64,000 bases of DNA from positions 372,001 through 436,000 of the forward strand of contig NZ_JAABNT010000001.1 of assembly GCF_010667575.1 (NCBI RefSeq), read 5' to 3'. This DNA comes from Sulfitobacter sediminilitoris. GTDB lineage: Bacteria; Pseudomonadota; Alphaproteobacteria; Rhodobacterales; Rhodobacteraceae. The notes beneath the pieces are model-generated. The model searched no databases. It was not told where the DNA came from and saw only the letters and a list, made by a program, of their open reading frames with translations. Position numbers and translations under genes: made by a program. This document shows, piece by piece, positions 59,077 to 64,000 of this stretch (position 1 is the first letter of the stretch; each line of letters opens with the position of its first letter).

Positions 59077-59991
59077 ATGCCCTTCACGCGACGCCGTTTC
59101 CTCGCTGGCTCTGCCGCTTTGCCCTTTGTCGGCGCGCTTCCCCGCTTCGCTGTCGCCGAGATGTCCATCGGCTCCACGACGCTGACGACAGTCAGCGATG
59201 GCAACCTCGTCCTGCCCGGCAGCTTCATCTTTGAACCGATGCCCAAGGACGAACTTGCGCCGATCCTGACGGAGTTTGATCTGTCAAATGAACGCCTGAC
59301 GCCTGAGTGCAACCTGACGCTTTATCGCGACGGCACCAACACGGTGCTCTTTGATGCAGGCTCCGGCCCCGATTTCATGCCAACGGCGGGTGTGCTGCTG
59401 GACAGTCTGGACGCACTTGATCTGACACCCGAGGACATCACGCATGTTGTCTTTACCCATGCGCACCCTGATCACATCTGGGGGCTGCTGGATGACTTCG
59501 ACGACCCGCTTTTTACCGAAGCCACGCACATGATGGGCCGGGCCGAGTGGGATTATTGGTGGAACCCTGAAACGGTCAACACCATCGGAGACGCGCGCGC
59601 GGCTTTCGCGGTCGGGGCCAAGCGCCGGATGGAGGCGATCAAGGACCAGGTAGTGTTCTTCGATGCCGGGCAAGAGGTTCTGCCGGGCGTGGCCGCCGTG
59701 GCAAGTTACGGACACACGCCAGGACACATGAGCTTTGAGGTGCGCAGCGGGTCTGACGCGGCGTTGGTCATCGGGGATGCCATCGGCAACCACCATGTCG
59801 CTTTCCGCAAGCCCGCGTGGCACAGCGGATCGGATCAGGATCTTGATATGGCCGCGGCGACGCGCAAGGTCTTGTTCGACCGGATCATGGCGGATCAGCT
59901 TCAAATCATCGGCTTCCACCTTCCCAACGGCGGCATTGGCCGGGTCGAGGCGGCAGACGAAGGCTACCGCTTTGTTCAGGAGGACATGTGA
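59077..59991 (+). CDS. Tat-exported MBL-fold metallohydrolase (SoxG-like)
   Basis: 304 residues. A twin-arginine signal (FTRRRFLAGSAALPFVGALP) leads into an MBL fold with an intact metal site: FTHAHPDHIWG (HxHxDH), then GHTPGHMSF with His, VIGDAIG with Asp and GFHLP with His. It would act in the periplasm. Position before a second MBL-fold protein and a YeeE-type transporter recalls the SoxG/SoxH pair of Paracoccus-type sox clusters, an inference from order and size. TAGGAG precedes the ATG. Confidence 0.85.
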   Translation: MPFTRRRFLAGSAALPFVGALPRFAVAEMSIGSTTLTTVSDGNLVLPGSFIFEPMPKDELAPILTEFDLSNERLTPECNLTLYRDGTNTVLFDAGSGPDFMPTAGVLLDSLDALDLTPEDITHVVFTHAHPDHIWGLLDDFDDPLFTEATHMMGRAEWDYWWNPETVNTIGDARAAFAVGAKRRMEAIKDQVVFFDAGQEVLPGVAAVASYGHTPGHMSFEVRSGSDAALVIGDAIGNHHVAFRKPAWHSGSDQDLDMAAATRKVLFDRIMADQLQIIGFHLPNGGIGRVEAADEGYRFVQEDM

Positions 59992-60938
59992 TGCGTCTTA
60001 CCCTGATTGGTCTCATCGCCGGACTGGCCCTTCCCGCCCTCGCCAGTGAAGATATTCCGGATCAATACCCCGGCTCAGCGCTTTATTCAAAACCGGTTGA
60101 GGTCATTCCCAACGTCTGGTCGGCCATCGGGGCGACGGCACCACCAACCTACGAAAATACGGGACATAACAACAATCTCAGCTTTATCGTCACCGGTGAC
60201 GGCGTAATCGTCGTCAACGGCAGCGCGGCCTATGTTCTGGCCAAGGCGCTGCATGATGAGATCAAGGCGATTACCGATCAGCCAGTGAAACTGGTGATCA
60301 ATGAGAACGGCCAGGGGCACGCGATGCTGGGCAATTCCTATTGGTCCGAGCTTGGCGTTCCGATCCTTGCCCATGTGGATGCCGCCCACGAGATTGAAGA
60401 GAACGGTCATCGCATCCTTGAAGGCATGCTGCGCTACAATCGGGACAAGGCCGAGGGAACTTTCATCGTGCCACCGACGGAAACGTTTGAGGACAAGCGC
60501 GTCATAGAGATGGGGGACATGCGCATTGAGGTCCTGCACCTTGGCCCCGCCCATAGCCCCGGTGATATTCAGGTCTGGCTGCCGGAACAAAGCCTGGTCA
60601 TCGCCGGAGACATGGCATTTCACGAACGTATGCTGCCGATCTTCGAAGATACCATGACCGCTGAGTGGGTAGAGACATGGGAAAACGAATTCGAAGCGCT
60701 TGAAGCGACCTATGTCATTCCCGGTCACGGACATCCAACGAACATGGATCAGGTCCGTCGGTATACCCATGATTACCTTGTCTACCTGCGCGAGAAGATC
60801 GGTGCGCATCTGGATGAAGGCGGCGATCTGGCGGAAGCATACTATGTGGACCAGTCCCCCTATGCCAACCTTGATACCTTCGAGGAACTGGCGACAAAGA
60901 ATGCAGGCCGCGTCTATGAGCAGATGGAATTCGAATAA
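59991..60938 (+). CDS. MBL-fold protein with degenerate metal motif (SoxH-like)
   Basis: 315 residues with a cleavable signal peptide (RLTLIGLIAGLALPALA). The fold is MBL-like: FIVTGDGVIVVNG, then VINENGQGHAMLGN where active enzymes have THxHxDHxxGN. His, His and Asp of the HxHxDH motif are thus replaced (Asn, Asn and Gln), leaving the last His. Later ligands remain (GPAHSPGD, VIAGDMAF, VIPGHGHP). It may bind one metal or a different substrate. The ATG overlaps the stop of the upstream MBL gene. Confidence 0.85.
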   Translation: MRLTLIGLIAGLALPALASEDIPDQYPGSALYSKPVEVIPNVWSAIGATAPPTYENTGHNNNLSFIVTGDGVIVVNGSAAYVLAKALHDEIKAITDQPVKLVINENGQGHAMLGNSYWSELGVPILAHVDAAHEIEENGHRILEGMLRYNRDKAEGTFIVPPTETFEDKRVIEMGDMRIEVLHLGPAHSPGDIQVWLPEQSLVIAGDMAFHERMLPIFEDTMTAEWVETWENEFEALEATYVIPGHGHPTNMDQVRRYTHDYLVYLREKIGAHLDEGGDLAEAYYVDQSPYANLDTFEELATKNAGRVYEQMEFE

Positions 60939-61021
60939 CCCACCCTCGATTTGAGCCAAGTCAAAGAAATTGCTGCGCCTCGGCGTCATTCAGGATCAAC
61001 AGAACTTGAAAGGCGGATTCG

Positions 61022-62086
61022 ATGGAAAGCCTGATTGACAGATTTGGTGAACCAGCATTGCTGGTCACGGCAGGGGCAATCGTGGGGCTGATGTTTGGCA
61101 TCGCCGCCTATCATTCGCGGTTCTGCCTGCGTGCAGCCACGGCCGAAGTGGCGGGCGGCGTGATCGGGCCAAGGCTCTCTATATGGCTGGTGGCGTTCCT
61201 GACGGCGCTGACCTCGGTACAGATTTTCATTCTATTCGGCATTCTGGATGTGTCCTCGGCCCGGCAACTGGCCACGACTGGCAGCATGTCAGGCGCCATC
61301 ATCGGCGGGTTGCTGTTTGGCTGCGGCATGATCCTGGCACGGGGCTGCGTCAGCCGACTGCTGGTGCTTTCCGCCTCCGGCAACCTGCGCGCCATTATCA
61401 CTGGGCTGGTTGTTACACTGACCGCGCAAGCGGCGCTGAGTGGGGTGCTGGCCCCGGCACGAGAAAAAATTGCGTCGCTCTGGACCGTGGCAGGCGGGGC
61501 CGGTCGGTATCTTGTGCAATTCTCCGATGCCACCTTGCCTGTGGCTGCGGCCTTCTGTCTGAGTGGCCTTATGCTGGCATTCGTTTTCGGGATAAAGAAA
61601 AATGTGCCCGCTTCAGAGCTTGCAGCGGCAGCAGGCGTGGGGCTTGCCGTGGCGATCGGGTGGCTGATGACCTATGTCATCGCCTCCGCGTCGTTCGAGG
61701 TGGTCGCGGTACAGTCCGTCACTTTCACCGGGCCCTCAACAGACACCCTGATGGCACTTGTCAACGAACGTGACGTGCCGCTCAGCTTTGGCCTTGGGCT
61801 GGTTCCCGGTGTTTTCGTAGGGGCACTGCTGACCGCGCTGGCCAAGGGAGAAGCAAAGATCCAGCGCTTCGGTCCCGATGTGCCGATGGAGCGTTATCTG
61901 ATTGGCGGCATGCTGATGGGTTTCGGTTCCATGCTGGCCGGAGGCTGCGCCGTGGGTGCGGGGGTGTCAGGCGGCGCAATCCTTGCGCTGACTGCATGGG
62001 TTGCCGTCTTCTGCATGTGGGTGGGGGCCGTTGCGACCCAGCTGGTGCTGACGTCGCGGCCATCGGGTCAGACCGCCGCGACCTAA
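61022..62086 (+). CDS. YeeE/YedE family sulfur-compound transporter (TsuA-like)
   Basis: 354 residues with about nine or more TM helices in two internally similar halves. The conserved Cys of thiosulfate-transporting TsuA are present: SRFCLRAA (Cys35), FGCGMILARGCVSR (Cys101, Cys109) and MLAGGCAVGAG in the second half. It is expected to import thiosulfate or related sulfane sulfur. It lies 83 nt downstream of the MBL pair and likely belongs to the same sulfur-responsive unit. Confidence 0.88.
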   Translation: MESLIDRFGEPALLVTAGAIVGLMFGIAAYHSRFCLRAATAEVAGGVIGPRLSIWLVAFLTALTSVQIFILFGILDVSSARQLATTGSMSGAIIGGLLFGCGMILARGCVSRLLVLSASGNLRAIITGLVVTLTAQAALSGVLAPAREKIASLWTVAGGAGRYLVQFSDATLPVAAAFCLSGLMLAFVFGIKKNVPASELAAAAGVGLAVAIGWLMTYVIASASFEVVAVQSVTFTGPSTDTLMALVNERDVPLSFGLGLVPGVFVGALLTALAKGEAKIQRFGPDVPMERYLIGGMLMGFGSMLAGGCAVGAGVSGGAILALTAWVAVFCMWVGAVATQLVLTSRPSGQTAAT

Positions 62087-62093
62087 GCCCGCC

Positions 62094-63311
62094 TTACTGC
62101 GCGGCCATTGGCATCCTTGCCAGTTCGCATTGCGTCCAAAGACTTTCCAACGCCGATACCAGACGGTCAATATCTTCAGCCGAATGAACAGGCGACGGTG
62201 TAATGCGCAACCGTTCCGTCCCCTTGGGCACGGTAGGATAATTGATCGGCTGGATGTAGATCCCGTGCTCTTTCAGCAGCACGTCCGAGATGAACTTGCA
62301 CTTCATCGGATCGCCGACCATCACCGGAATGATGTGGCTGGGGTTTTCAATATGCGGCAGACCCATCGCATCCAGACGCGCGCGCACCTCGGCGACATTT
62401 GCCTGCTGGCTTTCACGTTCAACGTTGCTTTGCTTGAGGTGGCGGATCGACGCCGCCGCCCCGGCCGCGACGGCAGGGGGCAAAGCGGTGGTGAAGATAA
62501 AGCCGCTCGCGAAGGAGCGGACGAAATCGCACAGCTCCGCTGAGGCAGCGATATAGCCACCGACCACACCGAATGCCTTGCCCAGCGTGCCTTCGATCAC
62601 TGTCAGGCGATCCATCAGACCTTCCCGCTCAGCGATGCCACCGCCACGCGGGCCGTAAAGGCCAACCGCGTGAACTTCGTCGAGATATGTCATCGCGCCG
62701 TACTTGTCGGCAAGATCACAGATTTCCTTGATCGGCGAGATATCTCCGTCCATGGAATAGACGCTCTCAAAGGCGATCAGCTTGGGCTGCTCAAGCGGCA
62801 GTGAGGCCAGTTTCGCTTCCAGATCTTCCAGATCATTATGTTTCCAAAGCATTTTCTGCGCGCGTGAATGGCGGATGCCTTCGATCATCGACGCATGATT
62901 CAGCGCGTCTGACAGGACCACGCAATTTGGAATGCGGGACGCCAGCGTCCCAAGCGCGGCCCAGTTCGACACATATCCGCTGGTGAACAGCAATGCGTCT
63001 TCCTTGCCATGCAGATCGGCCAGCTCAGCCTCAAGCAGGACGTGGTCATGGGTCGTGCCAGAGATATTGCGTGTGCCCCCGGCCCCTGCCCCGGTGCGGT
63101 CCAACGCCTCGTGCATCGCCTCCAGCACCTTTGGGTGTTGGCCCATCCCGAGGTAATCGTTTGAGCACCAGATGGTGACCTCCCCCGGTCCATTGTGGCA
63201 GGTGGCGGATGGAAACGCGCCGCGATGACGCTCAAGTTCCGCAAAGTCGCGGTAGTTTCCATCGGCACGCAAAGCGTCCAGTTCGGATCGGAAGAAGTCT
63301 TGGTAGTTCAT
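62094..63311 (-). CDS. hemA: 5-aminolevulinate synthase
   Basis: 405 residues. PLP enzyme joining glycine and succinyl-CoA, the alphaproteobacterial (C4) route to tetrapyrroles. N-terminus [56 protein letters not shown] lysine in [16 protein letters not shown]. The start overlaps the DUF302 stop by one base (TGATG), so hemA may depend on the DUF302 promoter, which has an FNR-type box. Confidence 0.98.
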   Translation of the reverse strand: MNYQDFFRSELDALRADGNYRDFAELERHRGAFPSATCHNGPGEVTIWCSNDYLGMGQHPKVLEAMHEALDRTGAGAGGTRNISGTTHDHVLLEAELADLHGKEDALLFTSGYVSNWAALGTLASRIPNCVVLSDALNHASMIEGIRHSRAQKMLWKHNDLEDLEAKLASLPLEQPKLIAFESVYSMDGDISPIKEICDLADKYGAMTYLDEVHAVGLYGPRGGGIAEREGLMDRLTVIEGTLGKAFGVVGGYIAASAELCDFVRSFASGFIFTTALPPAVAAGAAASIRHLKQSNVERESQQANVAEVRARLDAMGLPHIENPSHIIPVMVGDPMKCKFISDVLLKEHGIYIQPINYPTVPKGTERLRITPSPVHSAEDIDRLVSALESLWTQCELARMPMAAQ

Positions 63312-63739
63312 CAGTTCGCTGTAGCCTCAGATACAATTTCGGATAACAGGTCTTCGACCTTTTGCATGGCGCCTTCGGGATAGTCCCGATAGCCGATGAT
63401 GACCCCATCCTCGCCTTCGGCAACGAAGATGCCATAAGGGCAATGGGCGATGTTCATTGGGTCCGCTTCCATCACTTCACGCGACAAAACGGCAGAGCAG
63501 AACAGGAACACATCGGCAGATTTGAAGATCATCGCATCGCTGCCGACGTCGGCACCGGTGCGGTTTAGCATTTGACCCACGTGGCTGACGTAGTCGATGA
63601 CCAGCCCCTTATCGACGATGGCGCTTTCGATCGCGAAAGTCGCATCTTCGAAAGATCCATCGTAAGTCGTGGTGATCGGTGCCTCGGCAGCGGCAGCCGT
63701 GGCAAGTCCGAATGTGGCGGCAAGTATGACGTTTTTCAT
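63311..63739 (-). CDS. DUF302 domain exported protein
   Basis: 142 residues. Signal peptide ([17 protein letters not shown]) followed by a DUF302 fold: [29 protein letters not shown], then [20 protein letters not shown] and [11 protein letters not shown], with Cys81 and Cys98 as possible ligands. DUF302 proteins often accompany sulfur-oxidation or thiol-related genes. GGAGG lies before the ATG. It is the first gene of a DUF302-hemA unit. Confidence 0.88.
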   Translation of the reverse strand: MKNVILAATFGLATAAAAEAPITTTYDGSFEDATFAIESAIVDKGLVIDYVSHVGQMLNRTGADVGSDAMIFKSADVFLFCSAVLSREVMEADPMNIAHCPYGIFVAEGEDGVIIGYRDYPEGAMQKVEDLLSEIVSEATAN

Positions 63740-63781
63740 GATCGACCTCCTATGTCTGCGCAGCAGTCTGGCAGGCAGAAG

Positions 63782-63817
63782 CGCCCCGGTCTTTGAGCAA
63801 GATCAAGAACCGGGGCG
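63782..63817 (-). terminator. Hairpin between the right-edge gene and DUF302-hemA
   Basis: Perfect 9-bp inverted repeat CGCCCCGGT / ACCGGGGCG with an 18-nt loop. On the minus strand it follows the stop of the right-edge gene; only a weak T tail (CTTCT) follows, so termination efficiency is doubtful. The FNR-type box lies in the loop. Confidence 0.5.
63793..63806. promoter_or_regulatory. FNR/FnrL-type box upstream of DUF302-hemA
   Basis: TTGA-GCAAGA-TCAA matches the FNR core TTGA-N6-TCAA exactly; the full consensus TTGAT-N4-ATCAA has one mismatch. It is centred about 60 nt upstream of the DUF302 start. FnrL control of hemA is established in Rhodobacter sphaeroides, which supports the assignment. 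Confidence 0.6.
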
Positions 63818-63825
63818 ATTGGTTC

Positions 63826-64000
63826 CTAGCCAAACATGTCCGACACGATACCAGAGTACCAGCCTTCGGATTCTTCATAGGTGGCCTTGCGCGTCGCGCT
63901 GTCCTCACCTGTCTGGCTGATAAAGCCATCGACCTTGGCGATTTTCTCGGGTGTTGCCTCGTAGGTGGCTCCCACCTTTACACCGTCATTCGCGCTGATC
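63826..64000 (-). CDS. C-terminal fragment of an unidentified protein, truncated by window edge
   Basis: Minus-strand frame open from the window edge to a TAG at 63828-63826. It encodes 57 residues including DGVKVGATYEATPEKIAKVD and ending EGWYSGIVSDMFG. The composition is that of a soluble protein. Possibly a periplasmic binding protein C-terminus, but no family can be recognised from this fragment. The gene ends just before the hairpin upstream of DUF302. Confidence 0.65.
   Translation of the reverse strand, partial: ISANDGVKVGATYEATPEKIAKVDGFISQTGEDSATRKATYEESEGWYSGIVSDMFG

Noticed and set aside
58733..62086. tRNA-Glu followed by accessory genes as an integrated island
   Set aside because: No integrase and no direct repeat of the tRNA 3' end were seen; GC content is similar to the rest.

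Overview
The window is a gene-dense, about 60% GC stretch of an alphaproteobacterial chromosome. Gene content and layout point to a marine Rhodobacteraceae of the Roseobacter group: ALA synthase (hemA), a SAM-II riboswitch in front of metZ, the hflK-hflC-DUF2065-degP order, paired Lrp/AsnC regulators, a Hint-domain secreted protein, and a thiosulfate-type transporter with SoxG/SoxH-like hydrolases. The genus cannot be fixed from the sequence alone. No phage, insertion sequence or CRISPR array was found. Most of the window is core metabolism, with a few accessory pockets.

Layout. 1-4.2 kb: C-terminus of a Hint-domain protein, two overlapping Lrp/AsnC regulators divergent from ilvC, a small membrane protein, and a DMT exporter broken by one nonsense codon. 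4.2-8.3 kb (minus): folB-folP-glmM joined by 4-nt overlaps, then a SleB-type cell-wall hydrolase. 8.3-16.8 kb: a divergent PPDK, glyS/glyQ with a small membrane protein between them, and a secreted protein whose trypsin-like domain has lost all three catalytic residues. 16.9-23.1 kb: a ThDP-dependent decarboxylase-like enzyme, trkH, a DUF1127 protein, folE2, and metZ behind a SAM-II riboswitch plus an upstream ORF. 23.1-31.3 kb: GST, yciB, a DMT transporter, ftsY, yhhN, an orphan NuoE-NuoF-type formate dehydrogenase beta subunit, and a divergent alkane monooxygenase. 31.3-42.6 kb: xseA, purD, a ferredoxin, degP/DUF2065/hflC/hflK, gor and rpiA.

42.6-53.9 kb is the most accessory-like part. It holds a nested palindromic element, GST-sdaA, a two-TM protein, a transmembrane chemoreceptor ending in a CheR/CheB-tether-like pentapeptide, a reductive-dehalogenase-like Fe-S protein overlapping a FosX homologue, pirin, a beta-barrel-like protein behind a CtrA-type box, and tetR with a dyad operator. 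53.9-58.8 kb: hom, a ceramidase-family membrane protein, glpX, recJ and tRNA-Glu(TTC).

59-64 kb looks like a sulfur-responsive unit. An ATTC-N8-GAAT box (the SqrR/BigR-type persulfide-sensor motif) precedes two MBL-fold periplasmic proteins and a YeeE/YedE transporter. On the opposite strand DUF302-hemA lies behind an FNR-type box that sits in the loop of a hairpin. The most interesting non-standard signals are this sulfur locus with its degenerate MBL protein, the riboswitch-plus-uORF architecture before metZ, the triple-dead protease, the nested palindrome, the RDase-like/FosX pair and the divergent PPDK.
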